From assembly GCF_008107445.1 (NCBI RefSeq), contig NZ_VSLD01000002.1, positions 434,001 through 498,000 of the forward strand: DNA of 64,000 nt, read 5' to 3'. A model generated the notes under the pieces. The model did not search any database and was not told where the DNA came from. It was given only the letters and a program-made list of their open reading frames with translations. The stretch comes from Arthrobacter echini (lineage in GTDB: Bacteria > Actinomycetota > Actinomycetes > Actinomycetales > Micrococcaceae). Of this stretch, positions 39,826-46,923 are shown piece after piece; within the stretch, counting starts at the first letter, position 1, and each line of letters begins with the position of its first letter. The position numbers and the translations under genes were made by a program.

Positions 39826-40020
39826 GCGGCGAGGCCGTGCCGGGTCCGAAGTGCGGCCCGGCGTATGACGTGCCCGCCGCTGGGCCGTCCGGCCTACTCC
39901 CTGGAACGAATGCTTCCATGGGACGCTGAACCGGCCCGGTGCGCGTACCGGACCGTCCACCTCCCACCGCGCGGATCGTCGTCCGCCCGGTCAAGCCATG
40001 CGATCCACCAGGAGCACCCC

Positions 40021-40560
40021 GTGACCAGGACACCCCCGACCGCCCTCCTCACCGCGGCGTCCTCCCTGCCGCGTTCCGGCGCCGCTTCCGACCGACGTGT
40101 CCTCACGATGCTTGCCGTGGTGTCCATTCTCGGAGCTGCGGGCTGCGCCGGAGCGGATGCTTCCGCCGACAGTGCCGCTGACTCCTCGATGGAGGGGCCC
40201 TCCTCCGACGCCTCCGCGGCCGCGCCGCAGCCCGCTGCTGGACAGTCCGCCGCCGGCGGTCAGGTCTATGAGGACGGCGAGTACACGGAAACCGGCGGCT
40301 ACCAGTCCCCCGCCGGACCCGAGGAGGTCGGCGTGACGCTCACGCTCGAATCGGACGTGGTGACCGCCGTGGAGGTGGAGCCCATGCCGGAGAACCCCAC
40401 CACCACCGTTTACCAGGAGCGCTTCGCGGGAGGCATCTCGGAGGCGATCGTCGGCAAGAAGCTCGACGACCTCTCGGTGGACAGGGTGGCCGGTTCCTCT
40501 TTGACGAGCGGCGGCTTCAACGACGCCGCCGACAAGATCAAGAGCGAAGCCCGGCTCTAG
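40021..40560 (+). CDS. FMN-binding domain lipoprotein
   Basis: 179 residues. A basic n-region and hydrophobic stretch end in a lipobox GAAGC (about residue 42), then a Ser/Ala/Pro linker, then an FMN-binding fold: VYEDGEYTETGGYQSPAG, VGVTLTLESDVVTAVEVEP, FAGGISEAIVGKKLDDL and DRVAGSSLTSGGFNDA. The last block is where the covalent FMN is attached in this family; instead of SGATxTS the sequence is AGSSLTS. AGGAG lies seven bases before GTG 40021. The next gene encodes the flavin transferase ApbE, so this is probably its substrate and an extracytoplasmic electron carrier. Confidence 0.85.
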   Translation: MTRTPPTALLTAASSLPRSGAASDRRVLTMLAVVSILGAAGCAGADASADSAADSSMEGPSSDASAAAPQPAAGQSAAGGQVYEDGEYTETGGYQSPAGPEEVGVTLTLESDVVTAVEVEPMPENPTTTVYQERFAGGISEAIVGKKLDDLSVDRVAGSSLTSGGFNDAADKIKSEARL

Positions 40561-40566
40561 GCCGTC

Positions 40567-41427
40567 ATGTCCTCCTCCTTCGGCTTCGAGGCGATCGGCA
40601 CGAGCTGGCGCGTGGACAGCGGCCGCGCCCTGCCTGCAGCACAGCGGTCGGAGCTCCTGCGCCTCGCCGAGGACTACGACGCCCTCTATTCGAGATTCCG
40701 CGCCGATTCCGGCATCACCAGGCTGGCGACGATCGGCGGCTCACTACCGCTGCCGCCGCACGGGGACGCTCTGGGCAGGCTGCTCCGTTCCCTGCACGAG
40801 CTCACGGACGGCGCGGTGTCACCGCTGATCGGTGAGCGACTCGCGGAGCAGGGGTACGACGCCGCGTACTCCTTCGTCCCGACGACGACCCCCTCCCCCG
40901 CCCGGGTCTGGGACGACCTCCTGGACTGGACGGCCGGAACGGTCACCGTGCGGGAGCCCGCACTGCTCGACGTCGGCGCCGCCGGCAAGGGCCAGCTCGT
41001 GGACCTGATGCTCGAGTACCTCGTGGCCGAAGGGCACGACGACGTGATCGTCGACGCGAGCGGCGACATGCGGCGCAGCGGACCCGGCTCGATCACCGTG
41101 GGTCTGGAACACCCCTTCGATCCCTCGCTGGCGATCGGCACGCTGGACCTCGGGACCGGCGCGCTGTGCGCCTCGGCGTCGAACCGACGTGTGTGGGGCG
41201 ACGGACTGCACCACGTCATCGACGCCCGGACCGGGCGCTGCGTCGACACCGTCGTCGCCACCTGGGTCCTCGGAGCGGACGCCATGACCGCCGACGGCCT
41301 GTGCACCGCCCTGTTCTTCGCCGACCCCGCGGTACTCTCGCGGTCCTTCGACTTCGACTACGTCCTGATGTACTCGGACGGTCGTGCCCGTTACTCCGAC
41401 CCCCTCCCAGGAGCCCTCTTCTCATGA
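40567..41427 (+). CDS. apbE: FAD:protein FMN transferase
   Basis: 286 residues. It attaches FMN to Thr/Ser of target proteins in a Mg-dependent reaction. The family landmarks are seen: FEAIGTSWRV at the start, YDALYSRFRADSGI, DVGAAGKGQLVD, DDVIVDASGDM, HHVIDARTG and VLGADAMTADGLCTALFF with the metal Asp. It carries no lipobox, so unlike periplasmic Gram-negative ApbE it may act in the cytoplasm or be exported in another way. It lies six bases after the FMN-binding gene and overlaps the reductase gene by four bases. Confidence 0.92.
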   Translation: MSSSFGFEAIGTSWRVDSGRALPAAQRSELLRLAEDYDALYSRFRADSGITRLATIGGSLPLPPHGDALGRLLRSLHELTDGAVSPLIGERLAEQGYDAAYSFVPTTTPSPARVWDDLLDWTAGTVTVREPALLDVGAAGKGQLVDLMLEYLVAEGHDDVIVDASGDMRRSGPGSITVGLEHPFDPSLAIGTLDLGTGALCASASNRRVWGDGLHHVIDARTGRCVDTVVATWVLGADAMTADGLCTALFFADPAVLSRSFDFDYVLMYSDGRARYSDPLPGALFS

Positions 41428-42935
41428 CCTCGTCGCTGGACGCCCTGCTGGGCCGGATCACCCTGTACCGGCTGATGCTGGCCCTGCTGCTGATCCTGGC
41501 TGCGGAGGCACTCCTGCTCTCCGTCACGGGCCTGCTCGCCTACACACCGGCGGAAATCGCCGCCACCCTCGCGGCCGCGGTCGGCGGCACGGTCATCGGC
41601 ACGCGGCTCATGGCCCTGATCCTGCGACTGCGGCCGCATCAGGACTCCTCCCTCATCACCGGGCTCATCCTCTTCCTCATCATGTTCCCCTCCAGTACCG
41701 CGGCCGGACTGCTCGGGGTCCTCGCGGCAGGCGTGGCAGCGGGAGCATCGAAGCTCGTGCTGGCCTTCCGCGGCCGCCACATCTTCAATCCCGCTGCGGT
41801 GGGCGCCGTCGTCGCGACGTTGCTCGGCGTGGGCGCTGCGGCCTGGTGGGTCGCCAACGCCTACATGCTGCCCGTCGTCGCACTCGGGGCCCTCCTGATC
41901 CTCCACCGGATGCGCAAACTTTCCATGGGGGCCGTGTTCCTCGTCGTGGCGCTGGGGATCCTCGTCACCGGGCTGGTGCTCGGCGGTATGGCACCGCTGT
42001 CGGGTCTGCAGCTCGTCCTGACGTCGTACCCGGTCCTGTTCCTGCTCGGCTTCATGCTGACGGAGCCGCTCACGCTACCTCCGCTGCAGTGGCAGCAGTG
42101 GCTCTACGCGGCGATCGTCGCCGCCGTCTTCGCCCTCCAGCTCTCCGTCGGTCCGGTGTTCCTCGGCCCTGAGTTCGCCCTCGTCATCGGTAACGCCGTG
42201 GCCTTCGTGATGGGCCAGCGCCGGGGAGTGCGGCTGACCTTCTCCGGGTCACGGCAGCTCACGCCCACGAGTACGGAACTCGTGTTCGAGCCCTCGCGAC
42301 CCGTGCGGTTCAGGGCGGGACAGTACATGGAGCTGGATCTGCCGCATCGGAGCACCGACAGCCGCGGGAGCCGTCGCGTCTTCAGTATCACCTCGGCGCC
42401 CCAGCGCACCGACGCCGTGACCTTCGGCCTGAGGACGTCGGAATCCGGGAGTTCCTTCAAGAAGGCCCTCCTGGATCTGCCGGCGAATGCGCACCTCACG
42501 GGCACGGTGGTCGGTGGCGATTTCCTCCTCCCGCGGGACACCTCGGTACCCCTGCTGCTGGCCGCCGGCGGCATCGGCGTCACGCCCTTCATCTCGCAGC
42601 TCCGCGACGTGGCGGCCGGGGGCGAGCAGCGCGACGCCGTCCTCGTGTACGTGGTGCGGGACGACGAGGAGATCGCGTTCCAGGACGAGCTGGTGGCGCT
42701 GGGAACCCGCGTGGTGCTGTTCAGCCCGGGCAGCCCCGATGCCCGACCCCTCCCGCAGGGCTGGGTCCGCGTCGGCGAGGCGGCGACCGCGGAGCTTCTC
42801 CTCGCTGCCGTGCCGGATCTGTCCGAGCGCAGGATCCTGGTCTCCGGGGCACCGCAGTTCATCCGGGACATCCGGCGTCAGGTCCGCACGGCGGGCGGAT
42901 CGCGTGTGCGGACGGATGCCTTCCTCGGCTACTGA
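41424..42935 (+). CDS. RnfD/NqrB-like membrane domain fused to FAD/NAD(P) reductase domain
   Basis: 503 residues. Residues about 15-260 form nine or ten membrane helices like RnfD/NqrB proteins (ITLYRLMLALLLIL, GRHIFNPAAVGAVVATLL, LTSYPVLFLLGFMLTEP). The remaining part is a ferredoxin-NADP reductase module: FRAGQYMELDLPH and RRVFSITSAP (FAD), then LLLAAGGIGVTPFISQL and ILVSGAPQFIRDIRRQV (NAD(P)). It could take electrons from NAD(P)H in the cytoplasm, pass them across the membrane and hand them to the FMN-lipoprotein outside. Similar flavin-based extracytosolic electron-transfer modules are known in Gram-positives; the external acceptor here is not known. Confidence 0.85.
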   Translation: MTSSLDALLGRITLYRLMLALLLILAAEALLLSVTGLLAYTPAEIAATLAAAVGGTVIGTRLMALILRLRPHQDSSLITGLILFLIMFPSSTAAGLLGVLAAGVAAGASKLVLAFRGRHIFNPAAVGAVVATLLGVGAAAWWVANAYMLPVVALGALLILHRMRKLSMGAVFLVVALGILVTGLVLGGMAPLSGLQLVLTSYPVLFLLGFMLTEPLTLPPLQWQQWLYAAIVAAVFALQLSVGPVFLGPEFALVIGNAVAFVMGQRRGVRLTFSGSRQLTPTSTELVFEPSRPVRFRAGQYMELDLPHRSTDSRGSRRVFSITSAPQRTDAVTFGLRTSESGSSFKKALLDLPANAHLTGTVVGGDFLLPRDTSVPLLLAAGGIGVTPFISQLRDVAAGGEQRDAVLVYVVRDDEEIAFQDELVALGTRVVLFSPGSPDARPLPQGWVRVGEAATAELLLAAVPDLSERRILVSGAPQFIRDIRRQVRTAGGSRVRTDAFLGY

Positions 42936-42984
42936 CGACGGCGTCGTCGGCCACCTGACGTTTTCCCACCCATGCGGCACCTGC

Positions 42985-42990
42985 TAAGCT
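42985..42990 (+). promoter_or_regulatory. Putative -10 element of tRNA-Arg
   Basis: TAAGCT about 40 bases upstream of the tRNA; a weak TTTTCC lies 18 bases before it. Confidence 0.35.
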
Positions 42991-43029
42991 CGACGAGTCC
43001 CATTCGGGTACGGGATCAACCCCGTTTCC

Positions 43030-43102
43030 GCCTTCGTAGCTCAGGGGATAGAGCGTCTGCCTCCGGAGCAGAAGGTCGTAGGTTCGAATCCTATCGAGGG
43101 CA
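43030..43102 (+). tRNA. tRNA-Arg (anticodon CCG)
   Basis: 73 nt with a complete cloverleaf. Acceptor arms GCCTTCG/CGAGGGC pair (one G-U), the D-arm has AGCTCAGGGGATAGAGC, the anticodon arm TCTGC-CTCCGGA-GCAGA gives anticodon CCG for CGG codons, and the T-arm is GTAGGTTCGAATCCTAT. No CCA is encoded, the discriminator base is A. Its gene stands alone and is followed by a strong terminator. Confidence 0.97.
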
Positions 43103-43123
43103 CACAACGACTCACGGAGTCCA

Positions 43124-43159
43124 CCGCCGTCGGCCCTTTGGCCGGCGGCGGATCTGTTT
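43124..43159 (+). terminator. Rho-independent terminator of tRNA-Arg
   Basis: A 12-bp GC-rich stem with one G-U pair (CCGCCGTCGGCC / GGCCGGCGGCGG), a CTTT loop and an ATCTGTTT tail, beginning 22 bases after the tRNA. Confidence 0.8.
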
Positions 43160-43216
43160 CCCTCCGGGACCCCGCGTGGTCCTCAACCCTTGGTGCCGCT
43201 CGCTCGGTCCCACCAG

Positions 43217-43356
43217 TCGCGGCTGGCTCGCGGGTACAGATGGCCCCGATCGGCCGACCCCACTATTCGCTGGTGAAGCGCGGGAACGAGCGGTCAATCC
43301 CACCGGAGCCAGCCGAACAACGGGATCGACGCCGACACCCCTCCCCCGATCCCACT
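43217..43356 (+). repeat. 140-bp direct repeat, copy 1
   Basis: Nearly identical to 43409-43548, 192 bases downstream; only about two substitutions were noticed (GGCCCC/GGTCCC and ACACCCC/ACACCTC). Confidence 0.85.
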
Positions 43357-43408
43357 ATTCGCGGATGACAGGTGGGAACGAGCGGTTCATGTCCCCCAAT
43401 CCCAGCAT

Positions 43409-43548
43409 TCGCGGCTGGCTCGCGGGTACAGATGGTCCCGATCGGCCGACCCCACTATTCGCTGGTGAAGCGCGGGAACGAGCGGTCAATCCCACCGGAG
43501 CCAGCCGAACAACGGGATCGACGCCGACACCTCTCCCCCGATCCCACC
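43409..43548 (+). repeat. 140-bp direct repeat, copy 2
   Basis: Second copy of the block at 43217-43356. The high identity indicates a recent tandem duplication of about 192 bases within the array. Confidence 0.85.
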
Positions 43549-43764
43549 GTTCGCGGGTGAAGCCTGGGAACGAGCGGTTCCGGTCGCTCGATCCCACCGA
43601 ATTCGAGCGAACAACGGGATCGATGTGGGAGCCTTTTATCCGACCCCTTCCCATCCCGACAGGGCATGAGCGCCATGCCTCGATCGCTTCCCTCCCGTAG
43701 GACAGGAGAGGTACCACCAAGCGCCTTGCCGTGACACGATGACCCCCGAGGGGAGGATGCACCC

Positions 43765-44433
43765 ATGGCAGACCCGGAACTGACCGAGGTCATGGCGGCG
43801 CTCCGCGCGCTCGAGGACCCGCGAGTGCGCGCCGTGAACGAGAAGCACGGCGACGATCACGCCGTTAATCTCGGCCAGGTGCGCAGCCTCGCGAAGCGGC
43901 TCGGACCTCGGCCGGAGCTGGCCCGCGAACTCTGGGCCACCGACGACAGCGCGGCGCAGCTCCTCGCCGTCCTCGTCTCCCGCCCGAAAGGACTCGACCG
44001 CCGGGAGCTCGACGCCATGCTGCGCCAGGCACGCACCCCGAAGGTGATCGACTGGCTCATCAACTACGTGGTCAAGAAGAGCCCGCACTCCGAGGAGCTC
44101 CGCCGGGCCTGGTTCGACGATTCTGACCCGACCGTGGCGAGTGCCGGCTGGACCCTGACGGCTGAACGAGTGAGGAAAAAGCCCGAGGGTATTGATCTTG
44201 CTGGCTTGCTCGATCTCATCGAGGCGCGCATGAAGACCGCACCGGACCGCCTCCAGTGGGCCATGAACGACTGTCTCGGCCACATCGGGATCGAGCACCC
44301 GGAGTTCCGCGCCCGCGCCGTGGACATCGGCGAGCGCCTGGAAGTCCTCAAGGACTATCCGACGCCGCCGAACTGTACGTCACCGTTCGCCCCCATCTGG
44401 ATCGCGGAAATGGTGAGGCGACAGAAATCTTGA
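43765..44433 (+). CDS. AlkD-like HEAT-repeat protein (DNA alkylation repair family)
   Basis: 222 residues, almost all helical. The pattern of helix pairs (AVNLGQVRSLAKRLGPRPELARELWAT, broken here to its theme GQVRSLAKRLG; LLAVLVSRP; VIDWLINYVVKKSP; LIEARMKTAPDRLQWAMNDCLGHIG) fits the AlkD/ALK superfamily of DNA glycosylases that lift alkylated bases. Key Trp and Asp positions of AlkD cannot be aligned by eye, so activity is not certain. ATG 43765 is preceded by GAGGGGAGGA, a strong ribosome site. Confidence 0.75.
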   Translation: MADPELTEVMAALRALEDPRVRAVNEKHGDDHAVNLGQVRSLAKRLGPRPELARELWATDDSAAQLLAVLVSRPKGLDRRELDAMLRQARTPKVIDWLINYVVKKSPHSEELRRAWFDDSDPTVASAGWTLTAERVRKKPEGIDLAGLLDLIEARMKTAPDRLQWAMNDCLGHIGIEHPEFRARAVDIGERLEVLKDYPTPPNCTSPFAPIWIAEMVRRQKS

Positions 44434-44488
44434 GAGCGCGCCAGTTCCGGGATCACGCCACAGCAATCCCGACCTGAACGTACGCAGG

Positions 44489-44528
44489 GCCGCAAGGCCG
44501 CAAGGCCGCAAGGCCGCAAGGCCGCAAG
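44489..44528. repeat. Five tandem copies of an 8-bp unit
   Basis: GCCGCAAG repeated five times without interruption, non-coding, between the AlkD-like gene and the DUF4129 operon; partial degenerate copies continue to 44560. A slippage-prone microsatellite upstream of the operon promoter. Confidence 0.95.
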
Positions 44529-44567
44529 ATGGCAAGGTACCAGGGCCGCAGGGAGGAACTGTTTTGG

Positions 44568-44573
44568 TAGGCT
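44568..44573 (+). promoter_or_regulatory. Putative -10 element of DUF4129-MoxR operon
   Basis: TAGGCT, giving a 5' UTR of about 43 bases that ends in GGGGGGAAAC before GTG 44623. Confidence 0.45.
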
Positions 44574-44622
44574 CCACAGATCGTGAGTCCGAAGGTCCGG
44601 ACGGCCACCACCGGGGGGAAAC

Positions 44623-45447
44623 GTGGGATCGAGACGCACCACACCCCGGGGCGAGAGAGACCGGAGTGAAGGGCACCGGGATGAAAGAGACCGGGGTGAA
44701 GGGCACCGGAGTGAAAAAGGCGACGGCATCGCGTCCCACGCCCGATCCGAACGACTCGTCCCCTACGTCCTCACCGTCGTCGTGCTCGTCCTCGCCGTCC
44801 TGGCGGCGGGCTCCATGGGCGAGCTGTCCGCCCGGCCGGTCGTCGATGCAGGCGCGGGAGCCGTGGAACCCACGAGTGTTCCCACCCCCTCCGCCGAGGC
44901 AGGTCCCGAACCACTGGTCGACGACGGCGACCGCCTCCGGATCGACCCGAGCGTGGCCGTGGCTGTAGCCCTGCTCCTGGTCATCGGGCTCCTCGCGCTG
45001 CTCGTGCGGTTCCTCCTGCGGCTGCGCGCCCGACCGCCGATCCGGGGCGGCAGCCTCGACAGCGCCCGGGTGCGCCCGCCCGGGATTCTCGAGCCCCTCG
45101 CCGAATCACTCCCCGCCTGGACCCGTGCCGCAGAGGACGAGTTGACCGGGAGCACCGACACCTCCGACGCCGTGATCCGCTGCTGGCTGGCCTTCGAGCA
45201 ACTGTGCGCCGGGGCAGGGATACCCCGCGGGTCCACCCAGACGACGTCGGACTTCGCCGCCGCGGCCGCGCAGAGCCTCGACCTGCCGATGGATGCCGTG
45301 ACCGCCCTCAACCGCCTCTACCAGCGGGCCCGCTTCGCGCGCGATCGGCGGGACGACCGCGAGGCCCTCGGTCCTGGTGATCGCGCGCTCGCGCTGCGGA
45401 GCGTCCGCCTGCTGGCAGCCTCCGTCCAGGACGGCGAGCGCCCGTGA
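44623..45447 (+). CDS. DUF4129 domain membrane protein
   Basis: 274 residues from GTG 44623, supported by GGGGGGAAA just upstream. Residues 12-35 are a basic/acidic repeat; then a membrane helix (about 48-66), an external linker rich in Pro/Glu, a second helix (about 108-130) and a cytoplasmic C-terminal DUF4129 domain (LTGSTDTSDAVIRCWLAFEQL, IPRGSTQTTSDFAAAAA, LNRLYQRARFA, each shown in short). DUF4129 proteins accompany MoxR ATPases and DUF58 proteins. First gene of a five-gene operon; overlaps the next gene by four bases. Confidence 0.8.
   Translation: MGSRRTTPRGERDRSEGHRDERDRGEGHRSEKGDGIASHARSERLVPYVLTVVVLVLAVLAAGSMGELSARPVVDAGAGAVEPTSVPTPSAEAGPEPLVDDGDRLRIDPSVAVAVALLLVIGLLALLVRFLLRLRARPPIRGGSLDSARVRPPGILEPLAESLPAWTRAAEDELTGSTDTSDAVIRCWLAFEQLCAGAGIPRGSTQTTSDFAAAAAQSLDLPMDAVTALNRLYQRARFARDRRDDREALGPGDRALALRSVRLLAASVQDGERP
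44657..44716. repeat. Two 30-bp direct repeats in DUF4129 gene
   Basis: Two 30-base copies with two mismatches, each made of two related 15-base halves with the core ACCGGNGTGAA. They encode the Arg/Glu/His-rich N-terminus. Confidence 0.85.
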
Positions 45448-45908
45448 AGGGCTCCGCCTGGGTCATCACGCTCGTCCTGACTGCTCTGGCGGTCGTTGCC
45501 GGCTGGTTCTTCGGTCTGGACCCGGCGCACGCCGTCGTGCTCGCCGGGGCCGGCCTCGCCGCAGGTATCGCGAACGGGGTGCTGGAGTCCGTCGACGCAC
45601 CGCGCCCCGTACTGACCCCACTCCCCCAGCCCGTGCGCGGTCTGGCCGACCTCCAGGCCCTGGAGTTCTCGCTCTCCGCCTCCGAGCCCGGAATGCGTGC
45701 CATCCTCGAGCTCCACTCACTCGCCCGGGACGCGATCGCAGCCCGTGCCTCCGCACCGCGGACGACGGCGCTGAACACCTTCGCGGCCGGAACAGCACCC
45801 TCCGCACTCGGGCCGCGGGAACTCCGCACCCTCATCGACGACCTCGAGCGCCTCGTGCGCCACAACGACCAGACGGCACCCACCAGGAGAACCCTTGACG
45901 AGCCCTGA
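45444..45908 (+). CDS. Small membrane protein of MoxR operon
   Basis: 154 residues. Two N-terminal membrane helices (about 6-23 and 30-46), then a cytoplasmic helical domain. No known family is recognised. It occupies the place where DUF4350 genes are found in other operons of this kind but lacks a clear match. GTG 45444 overlaps the stop before it (GTGA) and its own end overlaps the MoxR start by 14 bases. Confidence 0.75.
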   Translation: MKGSAWVITLVLTALAVVAGWFFGLDPAHAVVLAGAGLAAGIANGVLESVDAPRPVLTPLPQPVRGLADLQALEFSLSASEPGMRAILELHSLARDAIAARASAPRTTALNTFAAGTAPSALGPRELRTLIDDLERLVRHNDQTAPTRRTLDEP

Positions 45909-46923
45909 CCCCCAGAACACCGGCATGGCCGTCGGTACCGACTTCCGCCCGGACGGCGCCCTCCCTGTGATCGCCGACGCCGCCCGCGCGGGCCACGAGG
46001 TCCTGGACCGCACCGGGACCGTGGTCGTGGGCGCCACCCAGCCCCTGCGCCTTGCCCTCGCAGCGGTCCTCGCGGGCGGACACGTCCTGTTCGAGGATCT
46101 TCCCGGCCTCGGCAAGACCCTGGCGGCCAAGACGCTCGCGCAGGCCCTGGGGCTGGACTTCCGGCGCCTGCAGTTCACCCCCGATCTGCTGCCCTCGGAC
46201 GTCACGGGCTCGTCCATCTTCAATCCGGCCACGCGGGAGTTCGAGTTCAGACCCGGGCCCGTCTTCACGGGCCTGTTCCTCGCCGACGAGATCAACAGGA
46301 CCTCGCCGAAGACACAGTCCGCCCTGCTGGAAGCCATGGCGGAGGGCCAGGTCTCGGCAGAGGGCACCACCCTGGTGCTCCGCCGTCCCTTCCACGTCTT
46401 CGCGACCTCCAATCCGATCGAGTTCGAAGGCACCTATCCGCTGCCGGAGGCCCAGCTGGACCGCTTCATGGTCCGCCTGCGCTTCGGTTACCCCGGTCCG
46501 GGTGGCGAACAGGAGATCATCACCCGGCGCATCGGACGACGCCGGGAGGCCACGGAGGTTGCGAGTGTCATCTCCGCCGACGGACTCCTGGCCCTGCAGG
46601 CAGCGGTCGAGGCCGTGGACGTGGATGAGGACGTCATCGACTACGCCGTACGCCTGACCGCCGGGACCCGCCATCATCCCGCGATCGAGGTGGGTGCCTC
46701 CCCCCGGGGATCCCAGGCCCTCATCCTGCTGGGCCGCGCCCTGGCCGTGCTCGACGGCCGCTCCTTCGTGCTCCCGGAGGACGTGAAGGAGTGTGCCGTC
46801 GCCGTCCTCGCCCATCGACTCACCCTGACACCGTCGTCCTGGGCGCAAGGCACCTCGACGGAGCAGGTGGTGACGGAGGTCCTGGCGCAGATTGCCACAC
46901 CGACGACGGCGCCGCGTGGCTAA
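45895..46923 (+). CDS. MoxR-family AAA+ ATPase
   Basis: 342 residues. Chaperone-like AAA+ enzyme thought to insert metals or remodel partners with von Willebrand or DUF58 domains. Walker A LPGLGKT, Walker B LFLADEINR, sensor 1 FATSNPIEFEGTYPLPEAQLDRF (shortened) and the C-terminal lid with SPRGSQALILLGRALA are intact. The start is a TTG at 45895, supported by CAGGAGAA a few bases upstream. Coupled with the DUF58 gene by an eight-base overlap. Confidence 0.92.
   Translation: MTSPDPQNTGMAVGTDFRPDGALPVIADAARAGHEVLDRTGTVVVGATQPLRLALAAVLAGGHVLFEDLPGLGKTLAAKTLAQALGLDFRRLQFTPDLLPSDVTGSSIFNPATREFEFRPGPVFTGLFLADEINRTSPKTQSALLEAMAEGQVSAEGTTLVLRRPFHVFATSNPIEFEGTYPLPEAQLDRFMVRLRFGYPGPGGEQEIITRRIGRRREATEVASVISADGLLALQAAVEAVDVDEDVIDYAVRLTAGTRHHPAIEVGASPRGSQALILLGRALAVLDGRSFVLPEDVKECAVAVLAHRLTLTPSSWAQGTSTEQVVTEVLAQIATPTTAPRG

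Larger units (their letters stand above)
43208..43618. repeat. Intergenic repeat array after tRNA-Arg
   Basis: About 410 bases with no supportable gene that contain six copies of TCCCANNRTTCGC-like motifs (43208, 43259, 43350, 43400, 43451, 43542). In four of these an 11-base spacer is followed by GGGAACGAGCGGT (43282, 43374, 43474, 43566); in the other two the motif runs into GGCTGGCTCGCGGGTACAGA. Inverted relatives (CCAGCCGAACAACGGG) follow two of them and can pair with CCCACTATTCGCTGG over 12 of 15 positions plus a bulge. Organisation resembles REP/BIME-type elements, not CRISPR. No RAYT transposase is nearby. Confidence 0.75.

Noticed and set aside
36632-40020. Lysine riboswitch before lysA/hom or T-box before argS
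   Set aside because: lysA and hom start by overlap with the preceding gene, leaving no leader, and argS appears leaderless.
43208-43618. CRISPR array
   Set aside because: Repeat distances vary (50, 51, 92 bases), repeats are imperfect and partly inverted, the largest duplicated block is 140 bases, and no cas gene is near.
42972-43700. A long open frame through the tRNA and the repeat array, and an antisense one at 43355-43762
   Set aside because: They run through tRNA-Arg, its terminator and non-coding repeats; the translated peptides simply mirror the DNA repeats and have no ribosome site.
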